Below are positions 9,776 through 19,907 of a DNA stretch of 64,000 nt, in pieces. The notes under the pieces were generated by a model. It saw only the letters and a program-made list of their open reading frames with translations, made no database searches and was not told where the DNA came from. Within the stretch, counting starts at the first letter, position 1. The number at the start of each line of letters is the position of its first letter. The stretch comes from Moraxella sp. ZY210820 (GTDB lineage: Bacteria > Pseudomonadota > Gammaproteobacteria > Pseudomonadales > Moraxellaceae): positions 1,116,001 to 1,180,000 of the forward strand of contig NZ_CP089978.1 in the NCBI RefSeq assembly GCF_030674635.1. The letters are read 5' to 3'. Made by a program: the position numbers and the translations under genes.

Positions 9776-9820
9776 TTATGTTATGTTATGTTATGTTATG
9801 TTATGTTATGTTATGTTATG
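9776..9820. repeat. Pentanucleotide tandem repeat (TTATG)9
   Basis: Nine perfect TTATG units (CATAA on the minus strand), followed by a tenth unit with one change (TTATT). The tract lies between the divergent anchored hypothetical gene and pyrG, and abuts the extended -10 on the minus strand. Confidence 0.95.
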
Positions 9821-10004
9821 TTATTTAATTAAAACATATTGTAATATTTTTATTTGAGTTAAGAGTTTTATTGTAGGAAAAACAGCATAAAAAATCTATC
9901 TAAAATAATGAGATTTTATCATTTGCTTATGGTAGAATATTGGGTAATTATTTTTTGATATTTTTATAAATGGATAAGGTCAAAATAATTGATATTATCC
10001 ATAA

Positions 10005-11651
<1,647 letters not shown>

Positions 11652-11671
11652 TGATTGATTTGCATTACAAT

Positions 11672-11700
11672 AAGGGAAGTCGGTTATGATTTCCCTTTTT
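11672..11700 (+). terminator. Intrinsic terminator after pyrG
   Basis: AAGGGAA and TTCCCTT pair around an 11-base loop and are followed by TTT, just after the pyrG stop and before the first antitoxin gene. Confidence 0.7.
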
Positions 11701-11718
11701 ATTTGGCAGGAGTAAAAT

Positions 11719-11970
11719 ATGTTAGAAATTGCGATTCAAGATATTCAACAATACGATTTAAAAAGTATTCAAGAACAAGTTACTCTCAATATTAATGGCG
11801 ATAAATATTTATTAAACCCTACGCTGAATGGCGGGCAATACATTTTGACTTTGGTGGATAATGAAATAGAGTTGCCAAAAGTGCCTGTTTTTGGAATTGC
11901 TAAAGGACAAATTAAAATGAGCGATGATTTTGATGAGCCTTTAGAGTGTTTTAAAGACTATATGCCATAA
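11719..11970 (+). CDS. Antitoxin, DUF2281/Phd-like
   Basis: An 83-residue acidic protein beginning MLEIAIQDIQQYDLKSIQEQ, with a short beta-rich N-terminus (TLNINGDKYLLNP) and the C-terminal FGIAKGQIKMSDDFDEPL. The KMSDDFDEPLECFKDYM ending is typical of DUF2281-type antitoxins, whose tail wraps the partner PIN toxin. It sits 13 bp upstream of a PIN toxin and starts with nearly the same residues as the second antitoxin at 12385. The pair is probably a VapBC-type module that autoregulates. Confidence 0.75.
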   Translation: MLEIAIQDIQQYDLKSIQEQVTLNINGDKYLLNPTLNGGQYILTLVDNEIELPKVPVFGIAKGQIKMSDDFDEPLECFKDYMP

Positions 11971-11983
11971 ATAAGGATTTATG

Positions 11984-12370
11984 ATGCGATTATTATTGGA
12001 TACGCTTACTTTTTTATGGTACATTAATGGCGACGAAAAAATGTCTGCTTATGCAAAGCAATTAATTGCCAGCCCAAATAATCAGTGCTATTTGAGTTTT
12101 GCAAGTTTGTGGGAAATGAGCATTAAATCATCATTGGGCAAATTGGAAATTCCACTACCAATTAGCCGACTATATCAAAAATATGTACTTGAAAATCATA
12201 TTCGCTTGTTGGATTTTGATATTAAGTATTTACAAAATTTTCACGATTTGCCTTTTCATCACAATGACCCATTTGATAGAATGATAATCGCCCAATCAAT
12301 AATGGAAAATATGCCGATTATTGGTTGTGATAGGGCATTTAAAGATTATGATGTAAACGTATTTTGGTAA
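11984..12370 (+). CDS. PIN-domain toxin (VapC-type)
   Basis: A 128-residue PIN ribonuclease-type toxin. The acidic active-site set is visible: Asp in LLLDTLTFLWY, Glu in SLWEMSIKSSLGKLE, Asp in DPFDRMIIAQ, and Asp in GCDRAF. In many relatives the first motif reads DTHTFLW; here the His is Leu, outside the metal ligands. Start ATG 11984 has AAGGA at a better distance than ATG 11981. It follows its antitoxin directly and the next antitoxin gene begins just after its stop, so the two modules may be one transcript. Confidence 0.85.
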   Translation: MRLLLDTLTFLWYINGDEKMSAYAKQLIASPNNQCYLSFASLWEMSIKSSLGKLEIPLPISRLYQKYVLENHIRLLDFDIKYLQNFHDLPFHHNDPFDRMIIAQSIMENMPIIGCDRAFKDYDVNVFW

Positions 12371-12384
12371 ATTTGGAGTATAAA

Positions 12385-12627
12385 ATGATTGAAATTGCCA
12401 TTCAAGAAATTGCGAATTATGATATGGTGCAAGTTTTGCAAAAAGCCGAGCAGGGCGAAAAAGTGGTATTAAATTTAAATGGTAAGCAGTTTAATGTTAT
12501 GCCAAATGAAAAAATAATGTCTGAAGAGGAAAGAAAATTAGCCATTTTAGATAATATTTTTGACACTGTACAAGCCAAACTACCGCCAAACTTTAAGTTT
12601 GACCGAGAGGAATTGTATGAGCGTTAA
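12385..12627 (+). CDS. Antitoxin of second PIN module
   Basis: An 80-residue acidic protein starting MIEIAIQEIANYDMVQVLQKA, closely similar to the beginning of the antitoxin at 11719 (MLEIAIQDIQQYD), so the two are paralogs at least in their N-terminal half. The C-terminal half (LPPNFKFDREELYER) is different, as expected for a different toxin partner. TTTGGAG precedes ATG 12385. Its last 11 bases overlap the next toxin gene, suggesting translational coupling. Confidence 0.75.
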   Translation: MIEIAIQEIANYDMVQVLQKAEQGEKVVLNLNGKQFNVMPNEKIMSEEERKLAILDNIFDTVQAKLPPNFKFDREELYER

Positions 12628-13048
12628 ACAACCTTATTTTATAGACAGCAATATTTTATTGTATTCTATCGGCGATGATGTGCATAAAAAACAAATTGCA
12701 AAACAATTGGTAAGAAATACTCATTTGATTATTAGTACGCAAGTATTAAATGAGTTTTGTAATGTAGCTTTTAAAAAGAAATTGCTTACGCCAGAACAAT
12801 TATTTGTATCGGTAGATGGATTTCGTCAAGTATTTACGGTAATGGATTTAACCAGTGATTTGGTTATCAATGCTCTAAATATCAAAGACCGCTATCATTA
12901 TTCTTATTGGGATAGTTTGATTATTGCCACCGCTTTAAAATCAGGTGTATCTATTTTATATTCTGAAGATATGGCTCACAGTCAAATAATAGATGGGAAA
13001 TTAACAATTATTAACCCATTTATTGAAAATTGGAGAACTGATGTTTAA
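12617..13048 (+). CDS. PIN-domain toxin of second module
   Basis: A 143-residue PIN protein. Active-site acidic residues are present in order: YFIDSNILLYS near the start, NEFCNVAFKK in the middle, YSYWDSLIIATAL, and YSEDMAHSQIIDG near the C-terminus. This is a different PIN subfamily from the toxin at 11984 (the IDSNILLYS type, often found alone with MazE- or Phd-like antitoxins). ATG 12617 overlaps the antitoxin stop, with GAGAGGAA upstream as ribosome binding site; the frame extends farther upstream but that would overlap the antitoxin fully. Confidence 0.85.
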   Translation: MSVKQPYFIDSNILLYSIGDDVHKKQIAKQLVRNTHLIISTQVLNEFCNVAFKKKLLTPEQLFVSVDGFRQVFTVMDLTSDLVINALNIKDRYHYSYWDSLIIATALKSGVSILYSEDMAHSQIIDGKLTIINPFIENWRTDV

Positions 13049-13397
13049 ATTAAACCCTGAATATAATTGCCCAAATTGTCAAAATAAATTTATAAGAAAA
13101 CAGTTAATTAAAAAGCCATTTAAGGGAACATTAAAATGGTATCAAATGACACCGGCTCCGAGAGTGTATTGTCCACATTGTGAGCAAAGGTTGGTCGCTA
13201 TTCTCCCCAATCAATTTTATTTTACTTTAATTGCCATGTCATTACCAATTGTTATACTAATGTTAATCGATATGATGGATTTATTTGTTGTGAGTAAAAC
13301 TTTTGAAATAATTTTTCAAGGTACTGGTTTATTGATTGCTTTATATTTTGCGATTCAAACAGATAAAAATATCGTATATCAAAAAGCAAATGAATAA
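13041..13397 (+). CDS. Zinc-ribbon protein with two membrane helices
   Basis: A 118-residue protein of unknown function. Two CPxC pairs (NCPNCQNKF and YCPHCEQRL) form a predicted zinc ribbon, followed by two hydrophobic segments (FTLIAMSLPIVILMLIDMM and IIFQGTGLLIALYFA). It overlaps the end of the PIN toxin gene by 8 bp, so it may be translated with that module. The same architecture occurs again at 14644-14996, where it is split in two frames. Confidence 0.6.
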   Translation: MFKLNPEYNCPNCQNKFIRKQLIKKPFKGTLKWYQMTPAPRVYCPHCEQRLVAILPNQFYFTLIAMSLPIVILMLIDMMDLFVVSKTFEIIFQGTGLLIALYFAIQTDKNIVYQKANE

Positions 13398-13457
13398 ACA
13401 TTGATATTTCGCTTAATTGATGATATTTTAAGATAATTTTTAAATTTAGGTAGTGTT

Positions 13458-14315
13458 ATGACCACTTTAACTGCAAAATCGACTATTCAACTCAATGGCA
13501 TTCAAATCGCCAATGATAAACCATTCGTCCTATTTGGTGGAATGAATGTCATTGAAAGTCGTGATTTGGCGTTTGAAATTGCCGAAACGTATATTGATAT
13601 TTGCCAGCGATTAAATATTGGCTATGTGTTTAAGGCTAGTTTTGACAAGGCGAATCGTTCAAGTTTACATTCTTATCGTGGGCTTGGAATGGAAAAAGGC
13701 TTAGAGATTTTAGGTGAGATTAAACAACAATTTAATGTGCCGATTATTACCGATATTCACGAGCCGTATCAGGCTGAACCAGTGGCGGAAGTGGCTGATA
13801 TTTTACAACTTCCTGCATTTTTAAGCCGTCAAACTGACCTTGTGGAAGCAATGGCAAAAACAGGTAAAATCATCAATATTAAAAAAGCTCAATTTTTAGC
13901 ACCCCATGAAATGCGTCATATTTTGCACAAATGCCTAGAAGCAGGCAATGACCAGTTGATTTTATGTGAGCGTGGTTCAGCATTTGGCTATAATAATTTA
14001 GTGGTGGATATGCTTGGTTTTGATATCATGAAAGCGATGAATGTACCAGTATTTTTTGATGTAACGCACGCTTTACAAACACCAGGGGGACGTGCAGATA
14101 GTGCAGGTGGTCGCCGTGCTCAAATTACCACATTGGCAAGAGCAGGTATGGCAACAGGTTTGGCAGGATTATTTTTGGAAGCTCACCCAAACCCTGATGA
14201 AGCTAAATGCGATGGACCTTGTGCCTTAAGATTATCACAATTAGAGCCGTTTTTAACCCAATTAAAACAGCTTGATAATTTGGTCAAAGGGTTTGAAGTG
14301 CTTGATACGCATTAA
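13458..14315 (+). CDS. kdsA: 3-deoxy-8-phosphooctulonate synthase (KDO-8-P synthase)
   Basis: Condenses PEP with arabinose-5-phosphate to make KDO-8-phosphate for the lipid A core. The 285-residue protein has the family length and motifs: [55 protein letters not shown], and [12 protein letters not shown]. It normally lies next to pyrG and eno in this lineage; here accessory genes flank it on both sides, so it sits as a core gene inside an insertion-prone interval. Confidence 0.96.
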   Translation: MTTLTAKSTIQLNGIQIANDKPFVLFGGMNVIESRDLAFEIAETYIDICQRLNIGYVFKASFDKANRSSLHSYRGLGMEKGLEILGEIKQQFNVPIITDIHEPYQAEPVAEVADILQLPAFLSRQTDLVEAMAKTGKIINIKKAQFLAPHEMRHILHKCLEAGNDQLILCERGSAFGYNNLVVDMLGFDIMKAMNVPVFFDVTHALQTPGGRADSAGGRRAQITTLARAGMATGLAGLFLEAHPNPDEAKCDGPCALRLSQLEPFLTQLKQLDNLVKGFEVLDTH

Positions 14316-14349
14316 ATAAGAGTTATAAAGATAATCTTTGGGGATTAAA

Positions 14350-14580
14350 ATGTCGTTCTATGGTGTTTCGTTTATTTGGATAATTGTTTTGCTATTATTC
14401 CATATTTTAACACCCAAAGATTGTCGTGGATTATTAGATATTTATTGTATAATTAAAGAAAAACCGACTTTAAAAATGGTGTCAGCTTTTATAGTTGGAA
14501 TTATTTTATGGGTTTGTTATATTTTAATGATATTTTTATTTTTAAAAAATTATCAAAATGCAATCATTGAAGGATTTTGA
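14350..14580 (+). CDS. Small two-helix membrane protein
   Basis: A 76-residue hypothetical protein starting at ATG 14350 behind GGGGATT. It has two hydrophobic segments (VSFIWIIVLLLFHIL and FIVGIILWVCYILMIFLFL) separated by a short polar loop with two cysteines (DCRGLLDIYC). I do not recognise it. It is a possible member of the small accessory group downstream of kdsA. Confidence 0.5.
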   Translation: MSFYGVSFIWIIVLLLFHILTPKDCRGLLDIYCIIKEKPTLKMVSAFIVGIILWVCYILMIFLFLKNYQNAIIEGF

Positions 14581-14595
14581 TGATAAGCGTAATCT

Positions 14596-14620
14596 GTAAG
14601 GTGCGTACAACGCACCTTAC
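14596..14620. repeat. GTAAGGTGCGT palindromic repeat
   Basis: GTAAGGTGCGT and ACGCACCTTAC form a perfect 11-bp inverted repeat around three bases. An almost identical left half recurs at 15061, including the preceding ATCTG. Confidence 0.85.
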
Positions 14621-14643
14621 ACCAAATTAGCAGGTTAAACTCA

Positions 14644-14838
14644 ATGAAATTTACACCTAGCCATAAACACACTTGTCCAAATTGTCAGCAATTATTTAAA
14701 TCATCAGAGCTGATAGAAAAACCTGCAAAAGGGTCAGAAAAAACTATATTTTATGTACACCCAGATAAACATTGCCCACATTGTCAGCAGAAATTGGGTC
14801 AAGTGTGGGATAAAAAGTTTTCTTTAAAGTTGGTATGA
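14644..14838 (+). CDS. Zinc-ribbon protein, N-terminal half of a split gene
   Basis: A 64-residue protein with TCPNCQQLF and HCPHCQQKL, aligning with the zinc ribbon of the protein at 13041 (CPNCQ, then K-P-x-K-G, then CPHC). It ends soon after the ribbon (DKKFSLKLV), where the related protein continues into two membrane helices. Those helices are found in the next reading frame, which starts at an ATGA overlap with this stop. Either a frameshift has split one gene, or the halves are translationally coupled. Confidence 0.6.
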   Translation: MKFTPSHKHTCPNCQQLFKSSELIEKPAKGSEKTIFYVHPDKHCPHCQQKLGQVWDKKFSLKLV

Positions 14839-14996
14839 TGGTGATTTTTGTATCTTTTTTATACTGCATACTGCTAATTTTTTGTAATATTACTGAAAAT
14901 ATTTTTTGGTTTTCTATTGTATTTACTGTACTGATTGGCTGTATTGCTGTTGAAATACTTGATAGAAACTCTTATTATGAAAAACTGGATGAGTGA
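14835..14996 (+). CDS. Two-helix membrane peptide, C-terminal half of a split gene
   Basis: A 53-residue ORF, starting MMVIFVSFLYCILLIF and ending DRNSYYEKLDE, that begins at an ATG overlapping the previous stop (ATGA). Its two hydrophobic segments and polar tail align in position and character with the C-terminal half of the zinc-ribbon protein at 13041 (which ends with TDKNIVYQKANE). It has no separate ribosome binding site that I can see, so it depends on the upstream gene or is a frameshifted remnant. Confidence 0.5.
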   Translation: MMVIFVSFLYCILLIFCNITENIFWFSIVFTVLIGCIAVEILDRNSYYEKLDE

Positions 14997-15035
14997 AGTT
15001 GGTGTTTAATTGATGTGTCACATTTTATTTTTTTA

Positions 15036-15060
15036 AAGGCGTTTAAAATGAAAAAAATCT
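15036..15060 (+). pseudogene. Orphan start region interrupted by palindromic repeat
   Basis: AAAGGCGTTTAAAATGAAAA resembles the ribosome binding site and start of the gene at 15164 (AAAGGTATTTTAAAATGAAAA). After ATGAAAAAAATC the sequence runs directly into the GTAAGGTGCG palindrome, so only the beginning of a gene remains. This suggests a duplicated start region or a gene destroyed by repeat insertion. Confidence 0.35.
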
Positions 15061-15124
15061 GTAAGGTGCGTACAACGCACCGTTTAAAATTCTAAATCTA
15101 AATGGTGTGTATTACACACCTTAC
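15061..15124. repeat. Double palindrome, GTAAGGTGCG class
   Basis: Two palindromes in tandem: GGTGCGT/ACGCACC (15065-15081) and GGTGTGT/ACACACC (15104-15120), with GTAAGG at the left edge and CCTTAC at the right, so the whole 64 bp is itself an inverted repeat. It is built like the compound units at 2420 and 57682. Confidence 0.8.
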
Positions 15125-15163
15125 GCCAAATTTTTCCATTTGTATTTAAAAAGGTATTTTAAA

Positions 15164-15691
15164 ATGAAAAAACTCCTATTTTTACCACTTATCTTAGTAT
15201 TATCCACCAATGCCCACGCTCTATCCGCCAAAAATTGGCTCGGAGAAATTGCCAGTTTGGTGGAAAATGGGCAAATTTTTAAATTAAGAGAAAGTGCCAA
15301 GCAATTGGGTTTAAATGATATTGATAATTTGGCAATGAAACCTGTAGCAAATGGCGATAGTATTCGCTACACTTATCACAACAATGATAAAGATATTCCG
15401 ATTGCGTCTATTTCGCATATTATTTCTGTCGGTGGTTTAGGTGATTATGAGTTAAATAAAGCCAATAAAAGCGTAATAATTCATTTTAAAGAACATTGCC
15501 CAAGCATTAAAATGCTTAAATTAGAATTTGGTGAACAATTTAAAACGGTTGAAATGGTGGGTTCGCCAAGTTTGCAAACTGGGCGAGGCATTGCTTATCA
15601 ATCTCATTATATCTACACGCCAAATAATATCATTTCAGTTGAAAATAATGGCTGTGAATGGCATATTAGTGGAACGGCAGAGTTTAAATAA
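15164..15691 (+). CDS. Secreted hypothetical protein
   Basis: A 175-residue protein starting at ATG 15164 (AAAAAGG upstream). It has a clear signal peptide (KKLLFLPLILVLSTNAHA, cleavage probably after AHA). The mature part has two cysteines (HCPSIKML and NGCEWHI) that could form a disulfide in the periplasm. The section IISVGGLGDYELNKANKS and the later TGRGIAYQSHYIYTP are not motifs I recognise. No function is proposed. The longer frame beginning at 15107 runs through the palindromic repeat and is unlikely to be translated. Confidence 0.6.
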   Translation: MKKLLFLPLILVLSTNAHALSAKNWLGEIASLVENGQIFKLRESAKQLGLNDIDNLAMKPVANGDSIRYTYHNNDKDIPIASISHIISVGGLGDYELNKANKSVIIHFKEHCPSIKMLKLEFGEQFKTVEMVGSPSLQTGRGIAYQSHYIYTPNNIISVENNGCEWHISGTAEFK

Positions 15692-15710
15692 GCTTTATTT
15701 TGAGGAACAC

Positions 15711-16829
15711 ATGATGAACCAACATGAATTTGAACAACGTTTAGAGCAAGCATTTGATGATAATCATCAACCGATTGTAGAAAATATTCAACAATTACGT
15801 CAAGATTTAATGGATATTACCCAAATTGATGAATTGGTAGATAGTTTCTTTGCTAATCAATTGGTTATTCCACACCCTGATGAATTATATCAACAAGGTA
15901 TGCTCCATTTAAAAATCATGGAAAGTTCAGACTATACACAACATGAAACATCACCAATTAAAAATACTCATTTGTGGCAAGAAAGTGTATTGTGGTTGGT
16001 GGTTTATCATGAAGCCATGATTGATATGTATTATCAAGAAAAAGATGAACGTTTCCAAGCATTTATGAATTTTATGATTTTATGGAAATTTAAATGGTTC
16101 TTAGCGGATATTATTGATGATGTCTCTCGTCCTTATAGTCAAATCAATCAATATATGCGTTTATTTTCATATTATTGTAATTTGTTGGATTTAGGTTGGC
16201 GTTCAATTCATAAATTAGCAGTCATGCACGGTTTGCAAATGGCAAATCAAGACATGGTAAAAACACATTTTAAATTATGGCTTGATGCTGAAAAAAATGA
16301 TTTTGATGATTGTTGGGCGTGCCAAGTTGATGATATGGTGCGTGTGAATGTATTTTTAGGTCAATATGAAAAAGCCCTTGAATATGCTCAAGAAATTTTA
16401 GATGGTACTAGTTCTTGTGGCGAAGTACCACATTTGACCAATAGTTTAATTGTGCAAGCATATTTTTATACTAACCAATTAGAAAAAGCCAAAAACTTAT
16501 TAATTTCAGGTTATGATTTAGTCAAAGGACAAGGGCAATTCATTAAACCGATTGCAGAGTTCATGCGATTAGCCATTCAAATGGGCGATATACAATTTGC
16601 TGAAAACATTTATCAAGAAAACAAAGACTTATATCATGAATGTGAATCATTATTTGAGCGAATGTTGTTTGCTATTGAAGCATCAAAATTGGCTGTAGCA
16701 GAACAAGCTGAGTTATTGGAGCAAGCCAGCCGTTTAGCACATCAATTTGATGAGCGTCATGGTAATGATTATTATAGTCGTCAGCTTGTAGTGCCTGTAG
16801 TAGAGGTATCATCAGGTTTAAAATCTTAA
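15711..16829 (+). CDS. Hypothetical protein, helical, TPR-like
   Basis: A soluble protein of about 372 residues starting at ATG 15711 or 15714 behind TGAGGAACAC. It is rich in helix-forming residues. The C-terminal half has tetratricopeptide-like spacing (FLGQYEKALEYAQEIL, then YFYTNQLEKAKNLLISGYDLV, then MGDIQFAENIYQENKDLY). The middle contains a conspicuous FKWFLADIIDDVSRPYSQINQYMRL-type helix pair. I do not recognise the family. It stands alone upstream of eno. Confidence 0.55.
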   Translation: MMNQHEFEQRLEQAFDDNHQPIVENIQQLRQDLMDITQIDELVDSFFANQLVIPHPDELYQQGMLHLKIMESSDYTQHETSPIKNTHLWQESVLWLVVYHEAMIDMYYQEKDERFQAFMNFMILWKFKWFLADIIDDVSRPYSQINQYMRLFSYYCNLLDLGWRSIHKLAVMHGLQMANQDMVKTHFKLWLDAEKNDFDDCWACQVDDMVRVNVFLGQYEKALEYAQEILDGTSSCGEVPHLTNSLIVQAYFYTNQLEKAKNLLISGYDLVKGQGQFIKPIAEFMRLAIQMGDIQFAENIYQENKDLYHECESLFERMLFAIEASKLAVAEQAELLEQASRLAHQFDERHGNDYYSRQLVVPVVEVSSGLKS

Positions 16830-17014
16830 CTGATTGTAATTTATTGATTTTATGTATGCGTAAATTGTAGTTTACTCATATTAGGTTAAATGATTTCAGT
16901 AAAATGAATGAAGTTCAAATTATTTTAATTTGAGAAATTTAGTCTATAAATTAATCAATTTAATTTATAAGCGATGAAAAGCGGTAGATAAACTGATTTT
17001 CCTATGCAAAATTA

Positions 17015-17023
17015 TGGTATACT
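17015..17023 (+). promoter_or_regulatory. Probable extended -10 promoter of eno
   Basis: TGGTATACT matches TGN-TATAAT with one change. It lies about 110 bp before the eno start in an otherwise empty 300-bp interval (16830-17131); a weak CTGATT sits near the -35 position. No other feature was seen in that interval. Confidence 0.4.
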
Positions 17024-17116
17024 GTAAAGATAATTAGGCTAATGCCTAACTCAAGTTTTAAATGGTAATTTACATTAATTATTAATGCTAAAATTGCTGA
17101 ACTGTTGCGTTTTTGA

Positions 17117-18445
<1,329 letters not shown>

Positions 18446-18465
18446 TTTAATCTTCTAAGTTTAAA

Positions 18466-18501
18466 ATTTACGCTTTTGGCATAATGGCTAAAAGCGTAAA
18501 T
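18466..18501 (+). terminator. Perfect hairpin between eno and ftsB
   Basis: ATTTACGCTTTT and AAAAGCGTAAAT form a 12-bp perfect stem with a 12-base loop. There is no T run on the right, so it may be an attenuator, an mRNA-stabilising hairpin or a partial terminator rather than a full stop. Confidence 0.5.
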
Positions 18502-18522
18502 CAATATTGAATTGAGTGTTTT

Positions 18523-18915
18523 ATGAATAATTTTTTCCATTCCAAAATGAATATTGCAATTTTGATTATCTCATTATTAATCATTGCGGTATTGCAATAC
18601 CAATTATGGCGTGGTGAAACAGGTATTTTAGAACATCGTAAACTCACACAACAAATCGCTGAACAACAAGATAAAAATAAAGCAATGGAAATGCGTAATC
18701 GTATTTTATTTGCTGAAATGGACGATTTAAAACATGGTTATGATGTGGTTGAAGAATATGCACGTTTAGATTTAGGTCTAGTGAAAAAAAATGAGACTTT
18801 TGTGCAATTAAATACGGCAAAAGCTAAACCATTACCTGCAGAATTTGTTGAACAACAACAATCTAATATCGCTCCCATGATGGACGAAATTGCTCCAGAT
18901 ATTCGTGAACCATAA
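18523..18915 (+). CDS. ftsB: Cell division protein FtsB
   Basis: Bitopic divisome protein that joins FtsL and FtsQ. A short cytoplasmic N-terminus is followed by one transmembrane helix (IAILIISLLIIAVLQYQLW), then a coiled coil (LTQQIAEQQDKNKAMEMRNRIL) and the conserved AEMDDLKHGYDVVEEYARLDLGLVKKNETFV. At 130 residues it is slightly longer than the usual 95-110 because of a Gln/Pro-rich tail. It precedes ispD by 14 bp, the common arrangement. Confidence 0.92.
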   Translation: MNNFFHSKMNIAILIISLLIIAVLQYQLWRGETGILEHRKLTQQIAEQQDKNKAMEMRNRILFAEMDDLKHGYDVVEEYARLDLGLVKKNETFVQLNTAKAKPLPAEFVEQQQSNIAPMMDEIAPDIREP

Positions 18916-18929
18916 AATAGGGCTACATT

Positions 18930-19637
18930 ATGTTCACATCACAAAAATTATGGGCAGTGATTCCTGTAGCTGGAAGTGGTTCACGTTTTTCATCACAACA
19001 ATTAAAACAATATATGTTGATTAATGATAAAACCGTGTTAGAGCATACATTAGAAGCCATCACACAATTACCTTTATCCGCTTATGTTTTAGCTAAATCG
19101 CCTAATGACCAACAATTAGCAAGGCTAAATTTACCATCAGCACATTTAGCACATGAGTGTTTAGGTGGAGCAGAGCGAGTAAATTCAGTACTTAATGGCT
19201 TATATTATCTTAAAAATCAATGTTATGCTAATGATGATGATTGGGTGATGGTACATGATGCAGCGAGACCTTGCGTACAATATCAACATTTAAAAGCACT
19301 CTATCAACAATGTTTAAACACAGGGCAAAGTGCAATTTTAGCTACGCCTGTACGAGATACTTTAAAAAAATCAGATACTACACAAAATATTTTGCATACT
19401 GTTAATCGTGAGCAAATGTGGCAAGCACAAACGCCACAAATGGCACAATTAGGTGTACTTATTCATGCGATTGAACAGGCATTAAACGATAATATCATCA
19501 TCACTGATGAAGCAAGTGCTTTAGAATATATGGGGGAAATTGTGCATTTAGTACAGGGTAGTAGTGATAATTTAAAAATTACTTATGCTGAGGATTTAAT
19601 ATTAGCAAAGTTAATTTTGCAAGCGAGAAATAATTAA
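18930..19637 (+). CDS. ispD: 2-C-methyl-D-erythritol 4-phosphate cytidylyltransferase
   Basis: Third enzyme of the MEP isoprenoid pathway, forming CDP-ME from MEP and CTP. The 235-residue protein has AVIPVAGSGSRFSSQQLKQY (nucleotide-binding loop with the conserved Arg and Lys), the GGAERVNSVLNGL motif, VMVHDAARPCV with the metal-binding Asp, and TPVRDTLK and TDEASALE motifs. It is directly downstream of ftsB. No ispF follows. Confidence 0.95.
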   Translation: MFTSQKLWAVIPVAGSGSRFSSQQLKQYMLINDKTVLEHTLEAITQLPLSAYVLAKSPNDQQLARLNLPSAHLAHECLGGAERVNSVLNGLYYLKNQCYANDDDWVMVHDAARPCVQYQHLKALYQQCLNTGQSAILATPVRDTLKKSDTTQNILHTVNREQMWQAQTPQMAQLGVLIHAIEQALNDNIIITDEASALEYMGEIVHLVQGSSDNLKITYAEDLILAKLILQARNN

Positions 19638-19646
19638 ACGAAACAC

Positions 19647-19838
19647 GCTTAGCTCACTCTTCATGTTCAAAGTGAATCCAATATAGGGATTTCCATTCGC
19701 TCTAATACTGATATAGTAAAACAGCTTATTTTTTGATACGAAACCGTTCGCCTTGATCTTGTTGAAAGATAATTACAACAGCAAATCGATAATATTGGTA
19801 AGCCAAATATAAAATTTCCACAATCAACAACAAAATAA
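19647..19838 (+). pseudogene. Possible degenerate coding remnant
   Basis: One frame reads as protein-like sequence interrupted by two stops (a TGA near 19733 and a TAA near 19772), with pieces such as GISIRSNTDIVKQLIF and LQQQIDNIGKPNIKFPQ. There is no start codon or family match. It fills the gap between ispD and rpoH and may be the decayed 3' end of an old gene, or noise. Confidence 0.2.
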
Positions 19839-19907
19839 TTGCACATTTTTATGCTTTTAACGTTATAATAGCATATATTGTTTGATAAACCCCATTTTGG
19901 AGAATGT

